DNA from: a virus
IMG/VR virus record: IMGVR_UViG_3300046777_002876
Span: 1 to 45,726 of that record
Length of the DNA: 45,726 nucleotides
Reading direction: 5' to 3' (one strand)
Of the stretch, positions 15,169-26,100 are shown one piece after another. Within the stretch, counting starts at the first letter, position 1; every line of letters starts with the position of its first letter. The position numbers and the translations under genes are program-made. Below the pieces are notes generated by a model. The model did no database searches and was not told where the DNA came from. It saw only the letters and a list, made by a program, of their open reading frames with translations.

Positions 15169-15939
15169 TTATACCAAAGCAGGAAGAGAGAATAAAGCGC
15201 GAAGGTTATTCAAAGCTGTTTTCTCAGTAGCTGAAAGGTATTGGAATGGTTCAATGTTTCTGTAATTTCCTTGAAAATCAAGCGTGAATTGGGGTTTACT
15301 TTGAGTGTTAACAGCACCATCATCAGTGTAATCAGATACGATAGCGCGCCCAAAAGTAGTGATACCTGAACCACCACGAACGATCATAGCGAATACCTCA
15401 CCACCGACTTTAGCGGCATCGAAAACATACTCATAAAGAGCACGGTCGTTGATGTCGTTAAAGACTTGGATTTGAACGGAACTAGTCACTTTAACAACTA
15501 CTTCAGAACCGTTAATTCCTTGGCTTAAATCAGTACTATCTTCTTTCTGTGAAGTCAAGTTAGTAGGGATATTAATAGGCGAAAGAATTCTTTGAGCAGC
15601 ATAAGTTTGACCTAAATCAGCAGCTACTATAGCGGCAACTAAAGGCTCAACAGGCACGGAAGCACCGACGGCACCAGTAGGAATCAAAGTGTTAGCAGTT
15701 ACAATAGCAGTTTTAGTACCTAATTTAAGAACAGCTCCTTTACGAATCCAGATGTCAGCAGCGTTGTTAGATACTAGAGTGATTGAAGTCGCTCCAATAG
15801 ACGCAGCGGCGGGGGTCAAGGTTGTAATATCAGCCTCATCGTTAGGGCAGGTTAATTTAGCAACCAAAAGAGTAGAGTTAACGTTAATTACGCGGCGACA
15901 AGATTGAGTCTCTTGAGGGAATGAATCAGCGAATGCCAT
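15169..15939 (-). CDS. major tail tube protein (probable)
   Basis: 256 residues, no signal. It is rich in Ala, Thr, Val and Ser with repeated beta strands. A strand-rich N-terminus runs to TSITLVSNNAADIWIRKGAVLKLGTK, then SEVVVKVTSSVQIQVFNDINDRALYEYVFDA and TQSKPQFTLDFQGNYRN, in the style of siphovirus tube subunits. It has its own perfect TATAAT -10 and a strong terminator, consistent with high expression. It lies next to connector genes on the opposite strand. The assignment is by composition, size and context. Confidence 0.65.
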   Translation of the reverse strand: MAFADSFPQETQSCRRVINVNSTLLVAKLTCPNDEADITTLTPAAASIGATSITLVSNNAADIWIRKGAVLKLGTKTAIVTANTLIPTGAVGASVPVEPLVAAIVAADLGQTYAAQRILSPINIPTNLTSQKEDSTDLSQGINGSEVVVKVTSSVQIQVFNDINDRALYEYVFDAAKVGGEVFAMIVRGGSGITTFGRAIVSDYTDDGAVNTQSKPQFTLDFQGNYRNIEPFQYLSATEKTALNNLRALFSLPALV

Positions 15940-15946
15940 AAGTTTT

Positions 15947-15975
15947 ACTTGTACAAGTTTATTATAGCTAATATT
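15947..15975 (-). promoter_or_regulatory. promoter with palindrome before the tail tube gene
   Basis: The minus strand has GCTATAATAAAC as a good -10. The perfect 12-bp palindrome ACTTGTACAAGT (15947-15958) follows at the presumed transcript start, between -10 and ATG. It could be an operator. Confidence 0.5.
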
Positions 15976-15995
15976 AGATTTAAAGACAGTTGATT

Positions 15996-16235
15996 ATGGA
16001 ATTCACATTTACGCCCAAAGACACTAACCCCATTTATCTTGATTCAACCCTATTAACACCGGGTACCGTGACCTTGCCAGATAATTACACCGAATACGCT
16101 TCCGTTGTGGTTATGATTAACGAAGGTATTCTCAAACCTGTAAATTCGATGACTATCTCTAAAATATTGGATGCAGAAGCTCGGTCGATTGCGAAAAAAG
16201 CGCGTGCTCGGAAGGCGGATGCTAATGCTGAGTAG
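15996..16235 (+). CDS. small connector-region protein (79 aa)
   Basis: The frame opens at a TTG, but the ATG at 15996 is preferred. The product starts with MEFTFTPKDTNPIYLDS and VTLPDNYTEYASVVVMINEGILKPV, a beta-rich pattern, and ends in a basic helix (EARSIAKKARARKADANAE). It is first in a three-gene rightward unit with two connector genes, so it is probably a structural or head-tail joining accessory protein. No family recognised. Confidence 0.6.
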   Translation: MEFTFTPKDTNPIYLDSTLLTPGTVTLPDNYTEYASVVVMINEGILKPVNSMTISKILDAEARSIAKKARARKADANAE

Positions 16236-16632
16236 TGTTGATTTCCTAGCTATCTTTCCTGAATTCGCTGGGAATACGCAGATACCCACGGCTCTTGCGG
16301 TTACCTTTGCCTTGAACTGCGGTTACCTGGGGCTGGATGAGGCTATCAGACCCTACGCCATGGCTTTAAGTGCTGCTAGTTATTTAGTCAGTAACGGTGA
16401 TCCTGTCGCAGCTATGACAGCTTTAGCTGCAAACCCAACTATAGGCAGTGCCTTAGGCGCGCAGGCTATTTCTGAATACCAATCACATGAAGATACGATT
16501 AAATTCTTTACGCCAAGGGGTAAAAAGACAAGTGATTATACCAACCACTACCAAAGAGTGTTAAATGAAATGATTGAGAATGGTTACATGGGAGCCATCT
16601 CAGTTCCTGGCTACTGCGGAGGTTGTCATTGA
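16225..16632 (+). CDS. DUF4054-like head-tail adaptor
   Basis: 135 residues. The ATG at 16225 is preferred, with GGAAGG about 9 nt upstream; 16219 is also possible. The opening VDFLAIFPEFAGNTQIPTALAVTFALNCGYLGLDEAIRPYAMAL matches the DUF4054 pattern (FPEF, then an aromatic/Gly helix). DUF4054 proteins are head-tail connector adaptors in siphoviruses and myoviruses. The start overlaps the upstream gene and the stop overlaps the next start (TTGA), so all three are coupled. Confidence 0.7.
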   Translation: MLSSVDFLAIFPEFAGNTQIPTALAVTFALNCGYLGLDEAIRPYAMALSAASYLVSNGDPVAAMTALAANPTIGSALGAQAISEYQSHEDTIKFFTPRGKKTSDYTNHYQRVLNEMIENGYMGAISVPGYCGGCH

Positions 16633-17033
16633 CTATTTATGTAAAAACGGCAACACTCAGCTATAAAAAACCACTAGCAACAACGGTTAACCCATTGACG
16701 GGTAGGATCGATTTTGTAGGCGAGGCTACCATTGAGTCAGTTGATGTTTCCCTGCACGAGACTGGACAGAATAATGAACAGTATGAAGGTAGGGACATCC
16801 GAGGGCTTAAGTGTCACGGTAGATTAATCCCAATTGGGACACAACCGCCCAGTTGGTTAAGACCCGGGTATGAACTCGATATTGTATGGGAGACTACCTC
16901 AGGGGGTATTAACGGGTTTCAAAGAGCTGGTAAGTTTTATATTCTAGAAGAGGCGCCTACTAGATTTCAATTAAATGTTATTTTTGGCTTACATATTCAA
17001 GGTATATTTGTGGCTCGTAGTGAGTTTAGCTAA
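16629..17033 (+). CDS. head closure / stopper protein candidate
   Basis: 134 residues. The preferred start is the TTG at 16629: GGAGG ends 6 nt earlier, and the TTGA overlap with the upstream stop implies coupling. The beta-rich sequence (DFVGEATIESVDVSLHETGQ, later RPGYELDIVWETTSGG and RAGKFYILEEAPTRFQLNVIFGL) resembles small SH3-like stopper proteins of the head completion set. It directly follows the DUF4054 adaptor, the usual order. A bidirectional terminator comes right after its stop. Confidence 0.55.
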   Translation: MTIYVKTATLSYKKPLATTVNPLTGRIDFVGEATIESVDVSLHETGQNNEQYEGRDIRGLKCHGRLIPIGTQPPSWLRPGYELDIVWETTSGGINGFQRAGKFYILEEAPTRFQLNVIFGLHIQGIFVARSEFS

Positions 17034-17034
17034 C

Positions 17035-17069
17035 AAAAAACCCACTAGTTCTAATTAGTGGGTTTTTTG
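17035..17069. terminator. bidirectional rho-independent terminator
   Basis: AAAAAACCCACTA, a short loop, TAGTGGGTTTTTT. It stands between the connector operon and the leftward secreted-protein gene. Confidence 0.95.
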
Positions 17070-17153
17070 ATTAATTTTTTCATTGTATTTTTAGTGGATG
17101 GTTATTGTTTAAAGTTATATTAAGCAGTTTAACGTCTTGCTTAGGACACAATA

Positions 17154-17858
17154 TTAACCTTGAACTGGTTTAGTAGAAGCTGGGGTTTGAAGTAATTTAA
17201 TTCTATCTAATAGACTTTGGTTAAGCTCCTGCGCCGCTTTAAGTTCATTCTGGTAATCTATCATGGATTGTTTGAGCAAATCATACTCAGATTGCTCTAC
17301 AACAGGCGCGTATAGCTCAACCTCTGGATAAGTGAATCCGTCGCAGTTGAAGAATTCTAATCTGTCTACTGCCATTTCAACACCACTCGCTGCTAAATCT
17401 AAACAGAATTTAGCTTCTTCTAGTTGATGAGTGCGTTCAACATCTTTCAGAATAGTTGATTTTTTAACGCCTAAGGGAATAGATATCCCTGCTTGGATAA
17501 TATCCTCACCGTTGCGATTGACGTAGTTGACGTTAAATTGAGTCGCTGGTAGCTTAGCACCACCAGAAAATCCAAAGTGTTGGTCATTATTGTTTGTGAT
17601 TGTAATAGAATTTAGATTCGAGGTAAGTTGATTGTCAACTCGATTATTAGCCTGAGCCACAGAATCAGAGTTAGAAATTGCATTACTGGTAGGATTGACA
17701 TTTTGAATATTGGTTGTATTGTTTACTTGAGTTGGTTCAGGTTGTGGTCTTGGGGTATGGTGAGGGTTCTGGTGAGGGCTTGCTTGAGCATCAGAACCAG
17801 AGAATAGAGCGGCTACACCGGCGGAGAATAATACGGACGCTTTTAGTAGATTAGTCAT
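17154..17858 (-). CDS. secreted protein with signal peptide, unknown function
   Basis: 234 residues. A type I signal peptide is clear: MTNLLK, a hydrophobic core (ASVLFSAGVAALFSG) and a likely cut after DAQA. A His/Pro-rich then Asn-rich low-complexity region follows (residues 27-95). A beta segment (TQFNVNYVNRNGEDIIQAGISIPLG) and a helical C-terminus with two Cys close the protein. Genes of this style occur in cyanobacteria, so host origin is possible. It lies 4 nt after an L,D-transpeptidase-type gene in one operon, so both probably act at the cell wall or periplasm. Confidence 0.65.
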   Translation of the reverse strand: MTNLLKASVLFSAGVAALFSGSDAQASPHQNPHHTPRPQPEPTQVNNTTNIQNVNPTSNAISNSDSVAQANNRVDNQLTSNLNSITITNNNDQHFGFSGGAKLPATQFNVNYVNRNGEDIIQAGISIPLGVKKSTILKDVERTHQLEEAKFCLDLAASGVEMAVDRLEFFNCDGFTYPEVELYAPVVEQSEYDLLKQSMIDYQNELKAAQELNQSLLDRIKLLQTPASTKPVQG

Positions 17859-17862
17859 TTGT

Positions 17863-18189
17863 TTAGTTTATTGTGATTGAATTAAATAAATAGCTGGTGA
17901 TTAGATCTTCAAGATCTTCTGGATTCATCCTAACACACCCGTTGCTAAATTGTCCAATAGGTATTTCGGTATTCCAGGAATGGATAGCGTAGACTCCGTT
18001 GTTTGTTAGTTCGAACTCAATCAGCCAATTACTTGGGTATTTAGTTGATTGGGTTATCGATAGTACCTCATGAGTACCCAACGGGGTCGGTGTAGAGGGC
18101 TTACCTCTGGTTATATCCCAACATTCGTTAATATTAGGGCTAACGGCACATAATTGATTGTGACTAACTTCAAGAATTACTGGTATCAT
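17863..18189 (-). CDS. L,D-transpeptidase (YkuD-type) catalytic domain protein
   Basis: Only 108 residues, the size of a bare YkuD domain. The active-site motif is complete: VYAIHSW with His70, then FSNGCVRM with Ser82-Asn83-Gly84-Cys85-Val86-Arg87. LGTHEVLSIT fits the family strand before it. These enzymes form or cleave peptidoglycan cross-links. There is no signal peptide, so it acts either as an endolysin released by a holin or on precursors. It has its own sigma70-type promoter at 18242-18270. Confidence 0.85.
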   Translation of the reverse strand: MIPVILEVSHNQLCAVSPNINECWDITRGKPSTPTPLGTHEVLSITQSTKYPSNWLIEFELTNNGVYAIHSWNTEIPIGQFSNGCVRMNPEDLEDLITSYLFNSITIN

Positions 18190-18241
18190 TAGGTTGTCAT
18201 TTTATTTTTAAGTAGAAGGTAAAGATTTGCTCTACCCTTCA

Positions 18242-18270
18242 GTTATAACTACTATCTAACCTAATGTCAA
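18242..18270 (-). promoter_or_regulatory. sigma70-type promoter TTGACA-N17-TATAAC
   Basis: Consensus -35 and TATAAC -10 at exactly 17 bp, followed by TGAAGGGTAGAG. It drives the L,D-transpeptidase and secreted-protein pair. The spacer (TTAGGTTAGA) also resembles the flank of palindrome copy 1. Confidence 0.8.
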
Positions 18271-19973
18271 GATATTTTTTTTATAACGGATAGATAGCTG
18301 TAGTTAAGGATTGTGGGGTTATGCGTCTCTAGCTTTTCAGAGTACAATCTATTAACCATCTCACTGGTTGTTTCTTTAGGCGGTGTTAGGATGCCTAAAT
18401 ACCCCGCCGGTGAGAATGGTTTGACTAATCTATCATCCCCGAATTCAAGCCTGAAATAGTGCTTTATAAGCTCACTGTTGGTACCCACACACCCAGCTAG
18501 GTAGTGAGAGAATACCGAGCGTGTTAAATCATCATTATTACCGTTAAACAAAGCCCCTCTAAGGAATTCTTTATTCGGTAACTTCTTGAACTTAGCGAAA
18601 AACTTTTTCTCAAGGTCTCGAATATCCCCTAGCGCTAGGAATATCTTCTCCATCTCTTTTCGAGCGAATCGGTACTCCGCTTTCATTGTCTTAAGATTCT
18701 CCGCGTCCAGCCTAATCAAGTCAGGAAAGAATATCATCGCTGGTTCTTTGACTTTGATTGGGAACGGAGTCGCACAATGTGGACAAACAAGAGCGAACAC
18801 ATTAACACGTCGCTCGCAGCTCGGACACAGCTTAGTGGGTAGTTCACCAGGTACCTTATACTTAGGGTGGATATTGAATTTGTCAATAGCGAACACATCA
18901 TAAATACCCTTTGATATAAAATACTCGATAAATCCGCCACAATCGATAAAATCGAAGGTCTTTTTACCTTCAAATAATCTAGTCCCTCGTCCTATCATCT
19001 GGATACCCAAGGCAAGACTTCTAGTGGGGCGAGCCAATAAAACGGATTGGATAGAGGGTGAATCGAAGCCCTCTGTAAGAACCTGTGCGTTAATTAAGAC
19101 TCGATACTCACCTGTTTCAAACTTCCGGAATATCACATCTCTTTGCTTATCGGTTGTCTCCCCCGTCAAACTACAGGCAGAGATACCCTTAGATTGAAAC
19201 AAACCCAACATAGTCTCCGTTTGCTCTAACCCAGCACAAAATACGATGGTCTTAGCTTTAGGGTTTACTGAGTACCATTTCTCAAATACATCTATCAAGT
19301 AATCTGGAGTACATGCCGCTATCGCATCCTTAACGCTAAAATCACCAGTCGCGGCATCTATTTTAATATTGTCTAAATCAATAGCTGCTGAAGCGTAGGT
19401 ATAAATCTCTGGGGGTGTTAGATAACCATCATTCATTAACTGACGACCAGTTGGAGTTTGGATTATGTGGTTAAACCATCTACATAATCCCTCTTTCTTA
19501 TTGTTACGATATGGGGTGCCAGTTAACCCAACTAACTTAATTTTACCTAAAGCCCAGATACTACCGTTGCAGTGATTCATAAGACGCTCGAAGCCAGCGA
19601 AACTCGTAGTTAAGTGACACTCATCTACCAGGATAATATCAATGTTGTCGGGAAGTTTTCTAGACTTACTACCAAGTGTTTGAATCATGGCTAATTGCAA
19701 CGGGTTAGAGTAATCAGATTTAAACCCCGGAGCTATCATGCTCCCAGCCTCACCAGAGACTCTCTTAAACGTCTCATTTATCTGTTTAAGTAGTTTGAGT
19801 CGGTGTGCTACAATAATGACCCTCTTGCCTGATTTAATACATAGTTCTGAAATTTTGCTCAAAAGAAGCGATTTACCGCTACCAGTTGGGGCTACGATTA
19901 GGACTTTACGGTTATCTTTTAGTGCTTGTAGGGTATCTTTGATAACTTGTTTTTGATATTCTCGGAGTTCCAT
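18267..19973 (-). CDS. SF2 DNA helicase with C-terminal zinc ribbon
   Basis: 568 residues. Helicase motifs in order: Q-like LREYQ, motif I APTGSGKS, Ia VAHRLKLL, II VDECH, III GLTGTPYR, IV TIVFCAG, V TEGFDSPS and VI QMIGRGTR. This fits the DEAD/DEAH-like UvsW/RecG-type phage helicases used in replication-fork repair and recombination. After the helicase core a four-Cys ribbon, CPSCERR...CPHCATP, is followed by an unusual helical tail of about 160 residues. It has its own promoter (20171-20199) with a palindromic repeat in the leader. Confidence 0.9.
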   Translation of the reverse strand: MELREYQKQVIKDTLQALKDNRKVLIVAPTGSGKSLLLSKISELCIKSGKRVIIVAHRLKLLKQINETFKRVSGEAGSMIAPGFKSDYSNPLQLAMIQTLGSKSRKLPDNIDIILVDECHLTTSFAGFERLMNHCNGSIWALGKIKLVGLTGTPYRNNKKEGLCRWFNHIIQTPTGRQLMNDGYLTPPEIYTYASAAIDLDNIKIDAATGDFSVKDAIAACTPDYLIDVFEKWYSVNPKAKTIVFCAGLEQTETMLGLFQSKGISACSLTGETTDKQRDVIFRKFETGEYRVLINAQVLTEGFDSPSIQSVLLARPTRSLALGIQMIGRGTRLFEGKKTFDFIDCGGFIEYFISKGIYDVFAIDKFNIHPKYKVPGELPTKLCPSCERRVNVFALVCPHCATPFPIKVKEPAMIFFPDLIRLDAENLKTMKAEYRFARKEMEKIFLALGDIRDLEKKFFAKFKKLPNKEFLRGALFNGNNDDLTRSVFSHYLAGCVGTNSELIKHYFRLEFGDDRLVKPFSPAGYLGILTPPKETTSEMVNRLYSEKLETHNPTILNYSYLSVIKKIS

Positions 19974-20013
19974 AAAAATGAACGGTGTGAATGTGTCTGA
20001 ATCTTAATTGTAC

Positions 20014-20130
20014 TCTAGCCTAGGCAGACCCGCCAGAGTTTATATTAAACAGTTAAATAGACCGACAAATTGCTTATATATATAAAGCAATTTGTCGGTC
20101 TATTTGAGCGATCTTGCACCCTAGGCTAGA
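20014..20130. repeat. AT-core nested palindrome, copy 3 (perfect 21-bp arms)
   Basis: The inner arms 20055-20075 and 20085-20105 are perfect 21-bp complements around ATATATATA. An outer pair, TCTAGCCTAGG (20014-20024) and CCTAGGCTAGA (20120-20130), is also perfect. It lies in the leader between the helicase promoter and the helicase gene, downstream of the tape measure gene. It shares GCGATCTTGCACC and GCTAGAACCTA flanks with copy 4. Confidence 0.95.
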
Positions 20131-20170
20131 ACCTATAAAGAGAGGATGAAACTATTTGTCTCCCCTCTCA

Positions 20171-20199
20171 GTTATAGCTATTGAATTTTAGATTGGCAA
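20171..20199 (-). promoter_or_regulatory. sigma70-type promoter TTGCCA-N17-TATAAC
   Basis: -35 TTGCCA, 17 bp, TATAAC, followed by TGAGAGGGGAG. It lies directly after the tape measure stop and about 200 nt before the helicase start. It belongs to the TATAACT family. Confidence 0.7.
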
Positions 20200-23100
20200 T
20201 CAACCCAACCCACGACGTACTGATCTAGTCTGAGCCGCCTCAGTCTCTCTCAGAAGCTGCTGCTCATTCTTTTTAAATGAGCCTATGTCGTTGGCTACTA
20301 CCGTTACATTACTAGAGTAATAGGTATTGGAGTTAGACTGCATACCACGTCTCACCATAGAACCACCACCAGCCGCACCAGAATAGCCAGCAGTACCTCC
20401 GTTTGCATAATTAGATACATTTGCTTGTTTGATGTTGTCCCACTCTCCCTGAGCCTTTAAAGCGCGGAATAGCTGAGCGTCTCCATTCCGAGTAGATAAG
20501 ATTTGCTCTCCCTTGTGAACGACAATAGGCATAGCACCCTGACCCTCTTTCCGCATGGCCTTACCAATACCCGCTTGGAGAGCCAGCGCGTCGGCCACTC
20601 CCGCAGTACCCCCCATCGAGTAGTTGCTGATGACATCAACACCAGCGTGACCACCCATATTAGCCCCGCCGATTAGGCTGCTAGCTAGGCTACCCCAACC
20701 ACCACCAAAGGCACCTGCAATACCTTTTATAGCAGCGGTCGCCGCCATCTGAGCAGCAACCTGGGCGATGGATTGAGCAAAACCACTTAGAGCACCTTTC
20801 AGAACGTCAAAGATTTGAGCGGTTTTGGATAATTTGGTTTCAATCTCATCTTGAATATCATCCCGTTGCTCATCTAGTTGATTTTTGGCGTACTGAAGCT
20901 CTTCAGCACTTCCTGTATAACCATCTACCAGAGAGGATAACCTCTCCGCATAATCTGCGTCTAATTTATCCTGCTCTTCTTGCTTGGGTTTATTGGATAA
21001 AATAGCTTCCCCTATACCTAAGATGGCTGATTTAATAGCATCCACACCGGCGCTAGACATATTGGCGTAGATATCATTCAAAATACTCGCTTCTTTCTGA
21101 GCTTTTCTAAGTAAGTTAGCTTGCGCCTCTAAAGCTATGTTTGTGCGATTTTTTTGAACATCACCACCATACAAATCAGGCTGCATCATGGCATCCTCAT
21201 CAATTTGAGCAATTTTATTAGCTGTGTCCTGAGCAATCTTCAGTTTTTTCTTAGCTAACTCAAGCTCTCGTTCTTCTCCGGAGCTTAGTCTAGAAGTATC
21301 TACAGAATCCAAGAAGCTTTGTTTTTCTCCAGTTAGTGTGTTGTTTTTAGCTAGTAAATCCTTAGCCTTAGCCAATTTAATGGATCTGGCTTCAATTTCA
21401 TCGGCGTTACTCAATACCTGTTTCTCGGATGTCTCCAAGGAAGCCAGCGAATCTTTAACGGATTTGATATAAGCTTCAAACTCCTGAGCTGTTTTAACGG
21501 ACGCTAATTGACTCAGTAGGCTGTCCTTTGTCTCAGCATCTAGATTGGAGTTATTCAAGTTGGCTTGAACATTCAGCTTATTATCAGCAGTATTACCGCC
21601 TTCTCCTAGCATGTCCACGGTGTTTTTCAAAGCTTTTTGTTGAGCATCAATATCAGCTAGAGTATCGCGTTTCCATCTCTTGGACTCCATTCTAAGTAAT
21701 TCATAGGGGTTGGCAGCTAAACCAACGGTAGCTAACTTATCGTTAACAGCTAATCCCACCCCTTCAGCAGATCTAACAGCGGCTAAACCAGCCTCTTTTA
21801 ACTTCCGTTTGATGTCAACTAAGGTTCCTTGGAACTTTTCATCATTGATATCTAATTCCAACTCAACACGTTCCTTTTCCATCCCCTTTTGAGTCTCAAA
21901 GGCGACATTCTTTTCTTTATTAAAAGCGGTGATATCGTTTATTTTTTGAGTTAGCCCTTGGTTGCCTTGTACTTTAGTAGCTTGAATACCGCTTAAGAAT
22001 TCCTGAGCATCTGCGTTTTGTTGAACTTTCAGGTCATACAAAGCTTGAACAATTGCGCCGCTATCTACCTCCTCAGTCACCATAGTTTGAATTTGTGATA
22101 AGCGGTTTTTAAGACCAGATATATCCACGTCCACAGGAGCTTGACCGAAGCCTAAAGCTCTGTCGTTGAATTCATTGGTAGAACGCTCCAACCCAGTGAC
22201 ATCACGAACCGCAGCATCTAGTTTATCTTGAAGTTGCATTCCGCTTAACTCGAAGTTAACCTCCAAGTCTTTCATGTCAAAATTATTGTTTTCAATAGCT
22301 CTAACAATCTCCATAGAAGCTCTATCAGCTTCGCGATTCAACCCCTCTCTTTGCTCGGTGAAGTCACGAATCTGTCGCTTGTCTGTTTTATTCTCAGAAG
22401 CTTGCTGACGTTCAATCGAAGCTGTTTTATCGGAAGCTTTAATATTGATTTTTTCAGAAGCCAGATCAAGTAGTCTGCCCAAACCTAATGTGTCTTCAAT
22501 ACCAGCGGCATTAGCGAAAGCGGTCGCACCATTTAACGCAGTTGTTTTCAGACTAGCTGCGGTACTTCTAATCTCGTCATTCATGCTAGCGATACCCGAT
22601 TTCAGGTTATCTGCGGCATCTGTTAAGGATTCCCCGAAGCTCCTGAATGAAACACTTAAATTTCTCAAAGATTCCTGCTGCTGTAAACGGAATTCAGTAT
22701 TGCTATTACTAGCATCAAAAACCTCCTTACTATTTTCAGGAGACATCTTCTGTAAATCTGCAACCAACTGAATCAAGCTCATCTCAGTTTGATTACCTTG
22801 CATCTGCTGATTCAGACGAGCGTCATTCAAATCTAATAATGCTTGTTCTAGCTGACGATTAGCTTTGATTAAATCGATGTTGGTCTGACCCAGCTCTTTT
22901 TCAAGCTCGGACTTCTTCTCTAGTGACTCCACCATGGAGACAACAGCTTTATCAACTTCACCTAAGGCGCCGCTCTCAATCTGTACTTTGAAGTCGGCTA
23001 TTTCTCTAGCAGTAGCTTTTTTCCATCCGTTTTTGAATGCTTTATTAATAACTTGTTCCTGGGCTGTTCCCATCGAAGTACTGACAAAGGCATCAATAGA

Positions 23101-26100
23101 ACTAATTTGAGACTCAATCTCTTTGACAGCCCCCTCTTTAACCGCGATATCAATCTCCATGCTCGCTGAGTCAAACCCTGCCATAGTAGTTGTTAGGGAT
23201 TCTAGCTCTTTGTAAGCCGCCAGAGTCTCCATGACACCCTCTTTTTCAGATACTTTAGTACCCAGGCTGAGTATGGCGTTCATCTCTTTTTGGGCTTTAA
23301 GTTGATTGTTGGAGAACCCAGCTACAGCCGCAAATTGAGCAACCATCGATTTAAGAACTTGCTCTTGTTTTACAAGGTTCTGATACTGGGCTCCATAGAG
23401 AACAGCTACATCCTCACCGCGAGCTTTAGCATCTGCCTCCAAAACTGCTTTGGATTCTAAGGTAGCTTTGAGTGTGGTGTTGACATCTATTTCACTGCCT
23501 AGGTTTTTCTCAACAATATTCTTGATCTCGGCATCAAGATCATTAATGCTTTTGGTAATATTCTTTTTAGCATCTTGACTTAATCCTAAAGCATCGGCAT
23601 TAGATAGCTTAATTTGAAGCTTCTGTTTTTGGATAACGAGAGGAGAAACTTGCTTTTCAGTAGCTAGCACATTGTCTGGTGTTAGTTTCTTAGCTGCTTT
23701 GTTAATAGCATCTTGTTGCTTTTGAATTTGACGGCTGGCTTGACCACGGACTTCAATAGTCTCCTTTTCTGCGAATTTACTGCTTTGTCCGGGAGTAAAG
23801 AAGCTAGTTAGACTATCATTCAAGCGAGCTATAGTACCGGTTGCGGCTAATTTAGACCTGTTAGCAACCTTCGGATTAAGCGCTTTTTCCATCTTCTCGC
23901 CGATTTTATCAAACTCAGTACCAGCACCCTTGAGATATTTAACAAACTCTACCATCGCTGTCATCGCCAAAGCGATACCAGCTACCCAAGCCGCTGCTGG
24001 AAGCGCAGCGGTAAACGCCGCCCCTATTATAGGCACGGTGCTTATAATAACACCAGCGGCGGCGACAAAAGCACCAACCAAGGCAACACCCACTACAGGG
24101 ACAAGGATTTTTAAGAAGTCACTAGATTGACTAACAATGGCGTTGAAGCTTTGTAAAGCTCCTGTGAAAGGTATAGTAGATGCGGATTGTGCCAGAATAC
24201 CATCTATGTTGTTTTTAGCGGTCTGTAGTTCGGTATTGAGACTAGGTAGATCGCCACCAGCAACGTTATTCAAAGCCATACCGAACTTAGGCAAGAAGTC
24301 ACTAGATAACATCTCGCCGCTCTCGACCATTTTCATGAATTGACCGTTGGTCATACCCATGGAATCGGCGGCAATTGTCATAGCCCCAGGTAGTGCCTCT
24401 CCTAATTGTTGGCGCAGTTCCTCCATCGAAACCACTCCTTTTGAGCTGATCTGGGAGAGTGCTTCCATTGAGCGTGTCATAGCATCCCCCACAACGCCCC
24501 GTTTATTCAAGCCTTCGGTGATAGATTCAAATACTTTATCTGCGTTGGGGACACTACGACTCATAGTCTGAACCATACCAGCGAAATTACTAGCGTAATC
24601 TTTGACAGATAAACCAGCTTTGTTAGCTGATGGGCTGAACGTTTTGAAGGGATCTTGACCGCCCATGTTAACAGAGTTCATTTTCTTTTGAACCACTTCC
24701 ATCTCTAACGCGGTGTTAAAAAGCGCTTTACCAACGCCGAGAATTTGATTCTTTAGAAGAATAAACCCAGTCAGGGTTAACGCTGCGGCTAGTTGTGCTT
24801 TAAATTTCAAGGCACCTTTACCAGTGGTATTAAATCCCCTATTTATACCTGTGAAAAATTCACCGATTCCTGGGGAAATACGTAACTTAGCGAGCAGGTC
24901 TGTTACTTGATTCTTTAATTCCCCAACGGTTTCTCCAACAGCCTCTCCAGCGTCTCCAGCGCTATTCGCCCCAACAGTAGCTCCAACTACTCTGGAAGCC
25001 CTATTTGCATATTTGTTTTTTGGCTTTGTAGGCGCTTGGTAGTTTTCTTGCTCAGATATCAATCTTTCTACTTTATCTAACTCGTTCAAATGCTGCTCTA
25101 CTCTAGCGGTTGCGGTTAGAATGCGGTTGTCCAATTCCGCCATGGCTGTATCACTAACACCGCCAGTAATACTGACAGAAGCATCCGCCAAGGTGCTTGC
25201 CGCTGCCTTAGCTACCTTCCGCATACCATCGGTTGCTCTAATTTGACCTAAGGCAGCGTAATCCAATAAACCCCTGATACCTTTCTTTGCTGCAATTTGA
25301 CCAGCTAAAATCTCTTCATTGGTTGTGTCAACCACTCTCCCAGCATCAACTTCCCCCGATAATGCGTTATAATCCTTTAGATAATCAGCATAATCATCCC
25401 TGGAGTTTTGAGGACGTTTATTTTGAGTGTTAAGCTTGGGAGGGACTGGCGACATAGCCGCCTCTATTTTTAACGCAAGTAATCGAGATGGTTTCCCTTT
25501 CTCATCCAAGAATGGCTTATTAAAACCCTTTATCGCATAAGACGCCGCATCCTTCGCAGCGTTAAAGAAGTTTTTATCAGTGCTAACACTTAGGACAAAA
25601 CCATCTCTAAAGTCTTTAGCCAATCTCTTCATCTTTTTAGACGGAGATGCGGAGTCTTGACCTTTAGCGAATCCTTTGACAGATCTATTTGCGGCTGCCT
25701 CAGCACTATCCCAAAAATCAGTAGTAGCATCAATTGTTTGACTAAAACCATCACTAAAATCTTTGGCTAGTTTAGCCCCTTTCTTGCCGGCGTTAATAGC
25801 TTCATCAACTACAGTTACCTGTCGAACCTTTCGCATAGGACTATCGGGTGTCCTATGATCCACAATCTCCACGCCAGCCGCGGTTGCTTGATTTTGACGA
25901 GATTTTAAAAGATTCAATAACTTCTTGCGAGTTTCTTTAATTAAACGGGTAGCTGTTTTATCACCCTTAGCGTTCTCTAAAGCTTGTTCAGTTTGCTCAA
26001 TCTGCCCTTTTAATAGAAATACTTGCTTGGAATAACTAGCCTGTAATTGAGCTTGATTAGCCCCTTTAGCTGGCGCTAAAGATTTTAGTTGGGATTTAGT

